A stretch of 44,292 bases of DNA from Gammaproteobacteria bacterium (GTDB taxonomy: Bacteria; Pseudomonadota; Gammaproteobacteria; Steroidobacterales; Woeseiaceae): the NCBI GenBank assembly GCA_030429005.1, contig JAUIDP010000021.1, positions 1 to 44,292 on the forward strand. The letters are read 5' to 3'. The notes beneath the pieces are model-generated. The model saw nothing but the letters and a program-made list of their open reading frames with translations. It was not told the DNA's origin and did not search any database. Below are positions 36,561-44,292 of this stretch, one piece after another; position 1 is the first letter of the stretch; the number at the start of each line of letters is the position of its first letter. The position numbers and the translations under genes are program-made.

Positions 36561-38456
36561 ATGCTCTCTCAAATCCGCGACAAAATTGTCGGCCCGGCCG
36601 GGCTGATTATCCTCGGAATTATTGCCGTTTCGTTCGTTTTCTTTGGCGCCACGCTGAATTTTGCCGGCAGCCAGTACGCCGCCAAAGTCGATGGCGATGA
36701 AATCGGTGTCGCGCAATTCGAAAACGCCTACCGGAACCAGCTAAACGCGAATCCGCAGCTGGCACAGTTGCCGCCCGAGTTCCGTGGCCAGCTGCGCCGC
36801 AATGTCCTGCAGTCGATGATTCGCGAACGCTTGGTCGAGAATTACCTGGCTGATGCCGGGTACCAGATCAGTGAAGCGCAGCTCACCGAGTCGATCCAGC
36901 AGATACCCGATTTCCAGATCGACGGTGAATTTGACCTTGAAACGGCCGAAACGATACTGGCTGACAATGGCTACAGCCGTGCCGAGTTCCGCAGCCTGCA
37001 GCGCGCTCGCATGCGTACCGACCAGTTGCAGCGGGCGATCGGCGGCACGTCGATCGTCACACCGTCGGAGTATCGCCGCTACCTGAACCTGATGGCAGAA
37101 CAACGCCTGGTGTCCATGGCGCACTTCGATATCGAAACCATTGCGGCCGAGGTTGAAGTGAGCGACGAGGCGATCACCGCCTACTACGAAGAGAACGACA
37201 GCCTTTTCCTGCTGCCCGAGACCGCGTCGATTGAGTACATTGAGATGAGCCGTTCGGCAATTGCCGAGGAAATCGAAATCGCGGAAGACGTGCTGAACGA
37301 GTATTACCTCGATTCACAAAACCGCTATTTACAGGACGAGCAGCGGCGGGCGCGGCATATCCTGATCCTGTCTGGAGACGACGAGGCGGCAGCTGAAGAA
37401 ACGGCGCGCAGCCTGGTTGCTCGTGTCAATGCCGGCGAACCGTTTGCAGACCTCGCGGCGACCTACTCGGCGGATGGTTCGACAGCATCCCAGGGCGGCG
37501 ATCTCGGCGTACGGACGCTGGCACAGTTGTCCGATGAACTGGGCAGTGCGGTATTCACGATGGAAGAAGGGGAGGTCAGCGGACCGATCAAGAGTGACTT
37601 CGGCTTCCACGTGGTGCAGCTGGACGAAATCCTGGAGCAAGGACCGTTGCCACTGGAGCAGGTGCGCGGCGAATTGCTTGCAGAGCTGCGTGAGCAGGAG
37701 ACCGAAGACCGCTTTCGGGATGTCACGCGTGCTGCTTCGGACGCGCTGTTCGACAATGCCGATATGCAATCGATAGCCGCAGCGATCGGTGCCGAGGTGC
37801 AAACGGCCGACAATATCCAGCGCACCGATGCCGGGCCATTCGGCAACAACCAGGCGGCTATCGATGCGATATTTGACGAAGCGGTGCTGCTTGACGGGCA
37901 TATCTCGGAAGTCATCGAACTCGATGCCGATCGAGCGGCACTCTTCAGTGTCGTCGACCACACGCCGGCATCGCGGCAACCGCTCGACGAAGTGCGTGAC
38001 AAGGTTGCGGATGCAGTGCGCAGCATCGAAGCGGAGAAAATAATCGCAGATCGTGCAGCGTTGTTGATGGAAGCGCTGGACAATGGCGAAGACTTCGGCA
38101 TCGCGGCGGAGTCGGCCGGCGCCACGGTGGCGCCAACGACGCTGGTTGGTCGCCAGGACGCATCGGTGGACCCTGCGGTTCTGGCGCAGGTTTTTGCATC
38201 ACGCAAGCCGACGCAGAATGCGCCTGTGCGTGGGCAGGTACGTAACCAGGACGGCGGCCAGACGATTTTCTCGATCGAGGCGGTGCTGCCCGGCAGGCCC
38301 GAATCGATCCCGCTGGCGGATCGTGACGCGGGCAGGGAGCAACTCGCGCTGCAATCGGGCGGCGCCGACTACCTGGCATTCGTCGAGTCGCTCTACAGTG
38401 ACGCCGATATCGCCATCAACGAAGACGTTGTAGCCGCATCAGACATGTTCCAGTAA
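36561..38456 (+). CDS. ppiD: Periplasmic chaperone / peptidyl-prolyl isomerase PpiD
   Basis: PpiD is an inner-membrane-anchored periplasmic chaperone near the Sec translocon. The 631-residue protein starts MLSQIRDKIVGPAG with one membrane helix (LIILGIIAVSFVFFGATL, residues 15-32), then a SurA-like N-terminal chaperone domain (AAKVDGDEIGVAQFENAYRN), a parvulin domain (about 260-355: RRARHILILSGDDEAAAEE, GGDLGVRTLAQLSDELGSAV, FGFHVVQLDEI) and a C-terminal chaperone region. Length fits E. coli PpiD. It follows the lon-hupB block, its usual place. Confidence 0.95.
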   Translation: MLSQIRDKIVGPAGLIILGIIAVSFVFFGATLNFAGSQYAAKVDGDEIGVAQFENAYRNQLNANPQLAQLPPEFRGQLRRNVLQSMIRERLVENYLADAGYQISEAQLTESIQQIPDFQIDGEFDLETAETILADNGYSRAEFRSLQRARMRTDQLQRAIGGTSIVTPSEYRRYLNLMAEQRLVSMAHFDIETIAAEVEVSDEAITAYYEENDSLFLLPETASIEYIEMSRSAIAEEIEIAEDVLNEYYLDSQNRYLQDEQRRARHILILSGDDEAAAEETARSLVARVNAGEPFADLAATYSADGSTASQGGDLGVRTLAQLSDELGSAVFTMEEGEVSGPIKSDFGFHVVQLDEILEQGPLPLEQVRGELLAELREQETEDRFRDVTRAASDALFDNADMQSIAAAIGAEVQTADNIQRTDAGPFGNNQAAIDAIFDEAVLLDGHISEVIELDADRAALFSVVDHTPASRQPLDEVRDKVADAVRSIEAEKIIADRAALLMEALDNGEDFGIAAESAGATVAPTTLVGRQDASVDPAVLAQVFASRKPTQNAPVRGQVRNQDGGQTIFSIEAVLPGRPESIPLADRDAGREQLALQSGGADYLAFVESLYSDADIAINEDVVAASDMFQ

Positions 38457-38484
38457 GCTGGTCCGAATACAGGCGGGGAGACCC

Positions 38485-39783
38485 ATGCGCAAGCTCGAAC
38501 TGCACTGGCAAATTCTGATTGCGATTGTTCTTGCGGGCATCGTCGGTACCGTGATCTTCGAGTATCGTGCGGCGAATGGCGCCGATCCGACGATATTCGG
38601 CATCGCCTACACCAGCATCTTTGACTACATCGGCACGATCTTCCTCAATGCCCTGCGCATGATCATCGTGCCGCTGATCACGTCGTCGATTATTGTCGGT
38701 GTTGCCGGGATCGGGTCCGGGGGTAACCTCGGCTCCCTTGGGGGGAAGACGCTGTTGTTTTACGGTGCTACCACGCTGGTAGCCATCCTGGTTGGCCTGA
38801 TTGTCATCAATGCCGTGGGCCCCGGGTACGTCGATGGCGAGCCGGCAAGAGAGTTGCTGGCGCTGGAAGCGGACACGGCGGACCTGGAGAACCGGGTAGC
38901 TGGCAAAGGGCCGGGCGATGTGGCCATGATCTTCCAGCGCATGGTGCCGCCAAACGTGGTCGCCGCTGCCGTCGAAGGTCAGATGCTGGGCCTGATATTC
39001 TTCGCCATTCTGTTTGGCTATTTCATGACGCACCTGTCGCACGAAATGGCCGAACCGCTGTTCAAGTTCTGGAATGGTGTCTTTCACGTCATGATGAACA
39101 TGACCGAGTGGATCATGAAGTTTGCACCGATCGGTGTCTTCGGCCTGGTTGCCGTGGTGATTTCCGAGGCCGGGCTCAAGGCAACGGGGCCGCTCGCAGT
39201 ATTTGCCGTGGCAGTGCTGGTCGCACTGGCCTTGCACGCGTTCGTCACATTACCGCTGCTCTTGCGCTACGTGGGGCGCGTCAGACCACTGAGAACACTG
39301 GCCGGCGCCTCGAAGGCAATGCTGACGGCCTTTTCGACCGCGTCATCGTCCGCAACCCTGCCTGTGACGATGGAATGCGTTGAAGAAAACATTGGCGTGT
39401 CTAACAAGATTTCGAGTTTTGTATTGCCGCTCGGTGCAACCGTCAACATGAATGGCACGGCGTTGTATGAATGTGCTGCGGCAATGTTTATCGCCCAGGC
39501 TTATGGCCTCGACCTGACCTTCGGCGTACAGTTTTCGATCGTGGCCATCGCGCTGCTGACCTCGATCGGCGTCGCCGGCGTTCCGTCAGCATCACTGGTT
39601 GCTATTGCGATCATCCTGACGGCCATCGGCCTGCCGATCGAAGCGCTCGGCGTCCTGCTCGTGTTCGACCGTATCCTCGACATGGCCCGCACCAGCATCA
39701 ATGTCTGGGGCGACGCGTGCTGCGCGACGATCGTCGCACGCCTGGAAGGCGAGAATACCAACGTCGCCCTCAAAAAGCCGTGA
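38485..39783 (+). CDS. Dicarboxylate/amino acid:cation symporter (DAACS family)
   Basis: A 432-residue inner-membrane carrier of the glutamate/aspartate/C4-dicarboxylate family (PF00375), which works as a trimer with sodium or protons. Signatures: helical hairpin 1 with STASSSATLPVTMECVEE, TM7 LPLGATVNMNGTALYE, and TM8 DRILDMARTSINVWGD, which has the Asp and Arg that bind an acidic side chain. So glutamate, aspartate or a C4-dicarboxylate is likely; gltP versus dctA cannot be decided. The last codons (KKP-stop) lie inside the long palindrome that ends the gene. Confidence 0.93.
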   Translation: MRKLELHWQILIAIVLAGIVGTVIFEYRAANGADPTIFGIAYTSIFDYIGTIFLNALRMIIVPLITSSIIVGVAGIGSGGNLGSLGGKTLLFYGATTLVAILVGLIVINAVGPGYVDGEPARELLALEADTADLENRVAGKGPGDVAMIFQRMVPPNVVAAAVEGQMLGLIFFAILFGYFMTHLSHEMAEPLFKFWNGVFHVMMNMTEWIMKFAPIGVFGLVAVVISEAGLKATGPLAVFAVAVLVALALHAFVTLPLLLRYVGRVRPLRTLAGASKAMLTAFSTASSSATLPVTMECVEENIGVSNKISSFVLPLGATVNMNGTALYECAAAMFIAQAYGLDLTFGVQFSIVAIALLTSIGVAGVPSASLVAIAIILTAIGLPIEALGVLLVFDRILDMARTSINVWGDACCATIVARLEGENTNVALKKP

Positions 39784-39848
39784 CAGTTACTACTTGCACC
39801 TTTTTCCATTGCGGGAAAAGGTGCAAGTAGTAACTGTCACGGCTTTTT
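39772..39848. terminator. Long palindrome acting as a bidirectional terminator
   Basis: About 35 bases of inverted repeat: AAAAAGCCGTGACAGTTACT and ACTTGCACCTTTTTCC (39772-39807) mirrored in 39813-39848 around a five-base loop ATTGC, with one or two mismatches. It covers the symporter stop and touches the fabI stop; AAAAA/TTTTTTT at both ends gives a T run for either direction. The stem is far longer than a usual terminator, so it may be a mobile repeat put to use. Confidence 0.85.
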
Positions 39849-40640
39849 TTAGTCTTCGTCGAAGACCATTCCCATGATATTGACGCCGGCATCGACGAAG
39901 GTTGTTTCACCGGTGATGCCGCTGGCGAGATCCGAGCACAGGAAAGCCGCGGTGTTGCCGACTTCCTCGATAGTTACCGTGCGGCGCAATGGCGAGGCTT
40001 TCTCCGCGTAGCCGAGCATCTTGCGGAAACCGCCGATACCGGCTGCTGCCAGCGTCTTGATCGCGCCGGCCGAGATCGCGTTGACGCGGACGCCGCGCGG
40101 GCCCAGGTCGGACGCCAGAAAGCGCACGCAGGACTCGAGACTGGCTTTGGCCAGCCCCATGACGTTGTAGTTCGGCACAACCTGCACTGCTGCGTTGTAC
40201 GTTAGCGCCAGTATGGCGGACTTGTCGGACAACATTGGAACCGCTGCCTTTGCGAGTGCCGCCAGGCTGTATGCCGATATGTCATGCGAGATACGAAAGC
40301 CGTCACGGGTGATCGACTCGGTGAAGCCACCCTCGAGTTGCTCACGAGGTGCAAAGCCCACGGAGTGCACCAGCACATCCAGCTGGTCCCAATGCTTGCC
40401 GAGTTCGCTGAATACGGCATCGATTTCCTCGTCGCTGGTGACGTCACAGGGAAACAGCAGGTCCGTGTTCTGCCCGAGTCGCGCGGCAAGCTTTTCCACG
40501 CGCCCCTTGAGTTTGTCGTTCTGGTAGGTGAAAGCCAGTTCTGCACCTTCACGGGCAAATGCTTCTGCAATGCCTGTCGCAATCGATCGATCGCTGGCGA
40601 CGCCGACGATCAGCGCGCGTTTGCCGGCCATAAAGCCCAT
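39849..40640 (-). CDS. fabI: Enoyl-[acyl-carrier-protein] reductase (NADH)
   Basis: FabI reduces trans-2-enoyl-ACP, the last step of each fatty-acid elongation cycle. The 263-residue protein has the nucleotide-binding [32 protein letters not shown], and the catalytic region [20 protein letters not shown] with the family Tyr and the Tyr-x6-Lys pair, then [27 protein letters not shown] replaces the usual TYLGAER. Alone on the minus strand between the symporter and mltD, 10 bases downstream of mltD, so probably in one transcript with it. Confidence 0.97.
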   Translation of the reverse strand: MGFMAGKRALIVGVASDRSIATGIAEAFAREGAELAFTYQNDKLKGRVEKLAARLGQNTDLLFPCDVTSDEEIDAVFSELGKHWDQLDVLVHSVGFAPREQLEGGFTESITRDGFRISHDISAYSLAALAKAAVPMLSDKSAILALTYNAAVQVVPNYNVMGLAKASLESCVRFLASDLGPRGVRVNAISAGAIKTLAAAGIGGFRKMLGYAEKASPLRRTVTIEEVGNTAAFLCSDLASGITGETTFVDAGVNIMGMVFDED

Positions 40641-40650
40641 AATGTTCCCC

Positions 40651-42270
40651 TTAGCTGGATTGTCGGGTGACGTCGACGTACATCGTCAGGCGTTGCCCGG
40701 GCCTTAGTATCTTGTTTTTGTCGATGTTGTTCCAGCGCGTTATCTGGTTCACCGTCACCCGAAAGCGGCTGGCAATCAGGTACAGCGAGTCGCCATTGCG
40801 CACCGTGTAATTGAGTTTGCGGGTCGTATTGCCCAGCGCGCTGCTGGGCGACGTGCTCGGTCCCGTGTCGGCGTCTGTCCAGACCACCAGTTTGCGTCCG
40901 ACCGGCAGCGTGTCTCCCGGTGCCATACCGTTCCATGCGGACAACTGCCGGGTCGTGATGCCGTAGCGCTGGCTGATCGTCCAAAAACTTTCGCCGCTGG
41001 CAACAATGTGCTCGACTTTGTTGGCGGCTCGCTTGCGATTCTGGGTCTTGGCCAGCCTTGCATCGGCGCTCTTGCTATACGCGCCGAGCGGCTTGCTGGC
41101 GACCGGAATCATCAGGTGGTGCCCCGCACGAATCGTATTGCCACGCAGGTTATTGGCCGCACGGATCGCGCCGACCGTCGTGTGATAGTCCCTGGCAATT
41201 TCTGAAATCGTCTCGCCGTTGGCAACCTTGTGCCGTTTCCAGCGGACGCGCTCGCTTTCCGGTACCTCGGCCAGTGCTGCAGTGAACTCGCCAGCAATGT
41301 CGTAGGGCATGACCAGCGTGTGCGGCCCTTTCGGGTCAGTCGACCAACGGTTGTAACCCGGGTTGAAGGCATAGACGGTATCTACGTCGACGCCGGCAAT
41401 TTCTGCAGCCAGGGCGAGGTCGAGCTGCGAGCCGATGTCCGTCACCGCGAACTGTGGCTCATCAACGATATACGGTAGTGTGACATTGTAGGCTTCCGGG
41501 TCATCGACGATCCGGACCAGCGCGAGCAGCCGCGGCACATAGGCGCTGGTTTCGCGGGACAGCCGCAGGCTGAAGAAATCGGTCGGCTTGCCGGCCTTGC
41601 GGTTCTTGCGCACTGCGCGGCGCACGTTACCCTCGCCCGAATTGTACGAGGCAATGGCATTGAACCAGTCGCCGTCATTGAAATCGTGCAGGTAGTCGAG
41701 ATACTCCAGCGCCGCGCGCGTGGAGTCCACGATGTCGCGGCGACCGTCGTACCACCAGTTTTGCCGGACGCCGAAACGCGTCGCTGTCCCCGGAATCATT
41801 TGCCACAGGCCGGCAGCACGGCCGTGCGAGTAGGCAAACGGGTCGTAGGCGCTCTCGACAATCGGCAGCAGTGCCAGTTCGTACGGCAGGCCACGTTCGT
41901 CGAGTTCGGCGGTAATGTAGGGCAGGTAGCGCTGCGCACGCGTGAAAACCCGGGTCAGGTAGTCCGGATGGCTGACAAACCACCGGAGCTCCGCGTCGAT
42001 GCGCGCGTTTTCAGCTGCTTCGAGCTCGAAATTGCTGCGCAGCCGCTCCAGGAGGTCCGGCGGCGCAAACGCAACCGGCGTGCGCGGTGTCCAGCTGACG
42101 TCCAGCGGGGCAACGTACGGCGACTCCCAGGCACTGGCCGGAATCTCCGTCAGCGGTGTGTCGGACGACGACTGCAGCACACTGCAGCCCGTCAAAATCA
42201 AGAAAAAGGTGCAAGCGGTCGCGCCAACACGGTGAAATCTTTGCAATAATCGGGTCATTGATTCAGGCAT
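40651..42270 (-). CDS. mltD: Membrane-bound lytic murein transglycosylase D with three LysM domains
   Basis: MltD cleaves the glycan strand of peptidoglycan, leaving 1,6-anhydro ends. The 539-residue protein is a lipoprotein: the lipobox LTGC puts the lipidated Cys at residue 29. The SLT domain (about 110-240) has the catalytic Glu in [16 protein letters not shown] and [15 protein letters not shown] plus [15 protein letters not shown]. Three LysM domains follow ([56 protein letters not shown]). AGGAT supports the ATG at 42270. In E. coli mltD is followed by gloB; here that gene is missing and the methyltransferase is divergent. Confidence 0.96.
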   Translation of the reverse strand: MPESMTRLLQRFHRVGATACTFFLILTGCSVLQSSSDTPLTEIPASAWESPYVAPLDVSWTPRTPVAFAPPDLLERLRSNFELEAAENARIDAELRWFVSHPDYLTRVFTRAQRYLPYITAELDERGLPYELALLPIVESAYDPFAYSHGRAAGLWQMIPGTATRFGVRQNWWYDGRRDIVDSTRAALEYLDYLHDFNDGDWFNAIASYNSGEGNVRRAVRKNRKAGKPTDFFSLRLSRETSAYVPRLLALVRIVDDPEAYNVTLPYIVDEPQFAVTDIGSQLDLALAAEIAGVDVDTVYAFNPGYNRWSTDPKGPHTLVMPYDIAGEFTAALAEVPESERVRWKRHKVANGETISEIARDYHTTVGAIRAANNLRGNTIRAGHHLMIPVASKPLGAYSKSADARLAKTQNRKRAANKVEHIVASGESFWTISQRYGITTRQLSAWNGMAPGDTLPVGRKLVVWTDADTGPSTSPSSALGNTTRKLNYTVRNGDSLYLIASRFRVTVNQITRWNNIDKNKILRPGQRLTMYVDVTRQSS

Positions 42271-42340
42271 CGGGCTATCCTACCGGCCAGGCGCGCCGGC
42301 GCAAGTGCCGCAGCCGCAAAATGCAAAACAGGTCTAATAA

Positions 42341-43099
42341 ATGGAAATGAAGCCGCACTTCCCCGACGTGACCCGCGACTGGCTGGCGTCATCGCTGGGG
42401 CGAGCGCTCTTGATCCAGGAAAGCCGCATCGTCGAAGAGGCGCTTGACGGCATCTTTGGGGAGCAGTGCCTCCAATTGGGCCTGTGGGGCGAGCCAAGGA
42501 CCTTCCTGCGACACGCGCGAACGCAACACTCGGCCATTATCGATTCGGCCGCTGTGGTCGACGCACAAGCTGCCGTCGGTGAATTTCACCACCTGCCGGT
42601 GGCCAACGATTCGATCGACTGCCTGGTGCTGCCACACACACTGGATTTCAGCGATCGGCCGCACGCTATCCTGCGCGAGGTGCATCGCGTCCTGCGCTCG
42701 CACGGACACCTCGTGATCCTGGGTTTCAAGACCGGCGGACTCTGGGGGCTGCGGCGGCTCGTGCCCGGGGCCGGTCTGCCACCGGGTGCCGAGCACCTGA
42801 TTTCCGACCGGCGCCTGCGCGACTGGCTGCAATTGCTCGATCTTCGAATCCACGGCATGTACCGCTACTTCTTCCGCTGGCCATTGCCAGGTAATCGCGG
42901 CGCGTCGTCACGGCGCTGGGAACGCCGCGGCCGCCAGCTCTGGCCGGAACTGGCGGCATGCTATATGCTCACCGCGCAGAAACGGGTCAGCACACTGACG
43001 CCGCTGCGTCCGCGCTGGAGCCGTAAGCCGAAAGTTGTCGCCGGGCTGGCAGGTACAACCAACAGAGTGTCGCGAGTCCGATTTGACGAGAACAGTTGA
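42341..43099 (+). CDS. SAM-dependent methyltransferase, YafS-like
   Basis: A 252-residue class I methyltransferase of the YafS group beside rnhA-dnaQ in E. coli; substrate unknown. The Rossmann part has [12 protein letters not shown] in place of a typical glycine-rich motif I, then [20 protein letters not shown] and [20 protein letters not shown], the motif II/III region of methyltransferase type 11 proteins. [20 protein letters not shown] closes the core; an Arg-rich tail follows. ATG 42341 has AGG 11 bases upstream. It overlaps rnhA by 17 bases. Confidence 0.88.
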   Translation: MEMKPHFPDVTRDWLASSLGRALLIQESRIVEEALDGIFGEQCLQLGLWGEPRTFLRHARTQHSAIIDSAAVVDAQAAVGEFHHLPVANDSIDCLVLPHTLDFSDRPHAILREVHRVLRSHGHLVILGFKTGGLWGLRRLVPGAGLPPGAEHLISDRRLRDWLQLLDLRIHGMYRYFFRWPLPGNRGASSRRWERRGRQLWPELAACYMLTAQKRVSTLTPLRPRWSRKPKVVAGLAGTTNRVSRVRFDENS

Positions 43100-43517
43100 G
43101 ATCTATACCGACGGCGCCTGTCGAGGTAATCCGGGGCCGGGCGGCTGGGGCGTGTTGCTGATCGCCGGCGAGCGGCGCAAGACGCTGCACGGTGGTGAGC
43201 TCGAAACGACCAATAACCGGATGGAGCTGACGGCTGCGATCGAGGCCCTGAAGGCTCTGCGCAAGCCATCGCGTGTGACATTGCACACCGATTCCAAGTA
43301 CGTGATGGACGGCATTCGCGACTGGATGCCCAACTGGAAAAAACGCAACTGGCGCACCGCTGCGAAGAAACCGGTAAAGAACCAGGACCTGTGGCAGGCC
43401 CTGGACGCCGCGACGGAACCGCACGACATCGACTGGGTCTGGGTCAAGGGCCATGCCGGAAACCCTGGCAACGAGGAGGCCGACGCGCTGGCAAATCGTG
43501 GCATTGATGAATTATAA
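43083..43517 (+). CDS. rnhA: Ribonuclease HI
   Basis: RNase HI cuts RNA in RNA-DNA hybrids, removing primers and R-loops. TTG at 43083 gives 144 residues starting [20 protein letters not shown], matching the family start; the only upstream choice (TTG 43035) adds non-family residues. Catalytic acids are in YTDGAC, NRMELTA, HTDSKYV and EEADALA, with the basic handle region [13 protein letters not shown]. The start overlaps the methyltransferase gene and dnaQ follows 11 bases later. Confidence 0.95.
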   Translation: MTRTVEIYTDGACRGNPGPGGWGVLLIAGERRKTLHGGELETTNNRMELTAAIEALKALRKPSRVTLHTDSKYVMDGIRDWMPNWKKRNWRTAAKKPVKNQDLWQALDAATEPHDIDWVWVKGHAGNPGNEEADALANRGIDEL

Positions 43518-43528
43518 ATAGAGTCGCT

Positions 43529-44236
43529 ATGAGACAGATCGTCCTCGACACAGAGACCACCGGCCTGTCGCCGGCACAAGGTCACCGGGTTATCGAAATC
43601 GGCTGCATCGAGCTGATCGATCGCCGCTTTACCGGGCGTGAGTTTCACTGCTTCATTCACCCGGAACGCGAAATCGACGAGGCCGCGCAGCGGGTTCACG
43701 GCATCAGCCTCGACGATCTTGCAACGGCACCTAAATTTGCCGAAGTGGCCGAAGAGTTTCTGCAATTCGTGGCCGGCGCCGAGCTCATCATTCACAACGC
43801 GGAGTTTGATGTCGGTTTCCTCGAGCATGAATTGCAGCTGATGGGTCATCCGCAACCGCGCATGACCGAGCACTCGACGGTACTGGATACGTTGTCGCTG
43901 GCGCGCAAGATGCACCCGGGACAGCGCAATAGCCTCGACGCCTTGTGCAAGCGTTATGAAGTTGACGCCTCGAACCGCGACGTTCATGGTGCATTGATCG
44001 ACTCCGACCTGTTGGCACGCGTGTATCTCGCGATGACTGGCGGGCAGGCAGCCCTGTCTCTCGATTCCGGCGAGACGGACCGGCGGGACACCAGGACGGA
44101 CGCCGCCGCTGCCGAAGCGGCAGTGCCGGCAGCCAGTCGGGCACCGGACCTGAAGCTGGTCGTGATCAAGGCAACCGACGAAGAAGCGGCAGCGCATGCT
44201 GCCATGCTTGAAAAAATTGCTAATATAAGCCGCTAG
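43529..44236 (+). CDS. dnaQ: DNA polymerase III subunit epsilon (3'-5' proofreading exonuclease)
   Basis: Epsilon proofreads for the replicative polymerase. The 235-residue protein has ExoI IVLDTETTGLSPAQGHRV, ExoII IIHNAEFDVGFLEHEL and ExoIII-epsilon HGALIDSDLLARVYLA, with all acidic ligands and the general-base His. A disordered Ala-rich linker (about 180-205) leads to a C-terminal helix that should bind the alpha subunit. Usual length. On the E. coli chromosome rnhA and dnaQ are divergent; here they share a strand. Confidence 0.97.
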   Translation: MRQIVLDTETTGLSPAQGHRVIEIGCIELIDRRFTGREFHCFIHPEREIDEAAQRVHGISLDDLATAPKFAEVAEEFLQFVAGAELIIHNAEFDVGFLEHELQLMGHPQPRMTEHSTVLDTLSLARKMHPGQRNSLDALCKRYEVDASNRDVHGALIDSDLLARVYLAMTGGQAALSLDSGETDRRDTRTDAAAAEAAVPAASRAPDLKLVVIKATDEEAAAHAAMLEKIANISR

Positions 44237-44271
44237 CCGGCCCAATAATCAACTAACGATAAGGACCATTC

Positions 44272-44292
44272 ATGGCCCACACAACCGCTCAA
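44272..44292 (+). CDS. Start of an unidentified gene, cut by the window end
   Basis: ATG preceded by AAGGA (44261-44265) opens MAHTTAQ before the window ends. Seven codons do not allow identification. It lies 35 bases after dnaQ on the same strand. Confidence 0.6.

Noticed and set aside
43103..44245. 380-codon minus-strand open frame across rnhA and dnaQ
   Set aside because: Both plus-strand genes are certain; the reverse frame shows no domain.

Overview
This window is chromosomal DNA of a Gammaproteobacterium. Gene order is the strongest evidence: asd-fimV-truA-accD-folC-dedD-cvpA-purF, ppiase-lpxH, tRNA-Leu-tig-clpP-clpX-lon-hupB and mltD-methyltransferase-rnhA-dnaQ are conserved gammaproteobacterial blocks, the first three being most Pseudomonas-like. 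High GC content, a large TonB-dependent receptor, a GlyGly-CTERM-type sorting tail and secreted carbohydrate- and peptide-active proteins suggest a free-living, possibly marine heterotroph. The exact lineage cannot be fixed from sequence alone; something near Chromatiales/Woeseiaceae is a guess.

Layout. 1-10995: plus-strand housekeeping run with the 3' part of aroC, then asd, fimV, truA, accD, folC, a SPOR-domain dedD-like gene, cvpA and purF. Genes are mostly spaced by a few bases or overlap. 11023-12839: an unusual Ser/Thr kinase with a degenerate receiver domain, overlapping miaE. 12826-14141: minus-strand periplasmic cyclophilin and lpxH. 14246-14572: tRNA-Pro, tRNA-Arg and tRNA-His behind a near-consensus promoter. 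14636-29549: an accessory block holding a secreted esterase whose 3' end overlaps tRNA-Lys, a DUF4838 protein, a 1011-residue secreted glycosidase-like protein with two SdrD-B-like domains, a DUF3592 membrane protein, a TonB-dependent receptor, a small exported protein coupled to an M28 peptidase, and a DUF1028 protein. 29566-36341: tRNA-Leu, trigger factor, ClpP, ClpX, Lon, HU, tRNA-Val and tRNA-Asp, the classical protein quality-control block. 36561-44236: ppiD, a dicarboxylate/amino-acid symporter, fabI (minus), mltD (minus), a YafS-like methyltransferase, rnhA and dnaQ. The first 21 bases of another gene end the window.

How it works together. The core parts are nucleotide and fatty-acid precursor synthesis, cell-envelope maintenance, protein folding and degradation, and replication fidelity. 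The accessory block reads as nutrient scavenging: an outer-membrane receptor, exported hydrolases and peptidases. It lies between tRNA-His and tRNA-Leu, which are adjacent in Arg-His-Leu tRNA clusters of other gammaproteobacteria, so it looks like an insertion into an old tRNA operon. A family of REP-like inverted repeats (core AAAGGGGTCAGAGCCC) occurs four times. Two copies lie in frame inside the N-terminal coding region of neighbouring exported-protein genes. A second, different long palindrome separates the symporter gene from fabI.

No CRISPR array, phage, integrase, transposase, toxin-antitoxin or recognised anti-phage system was found.
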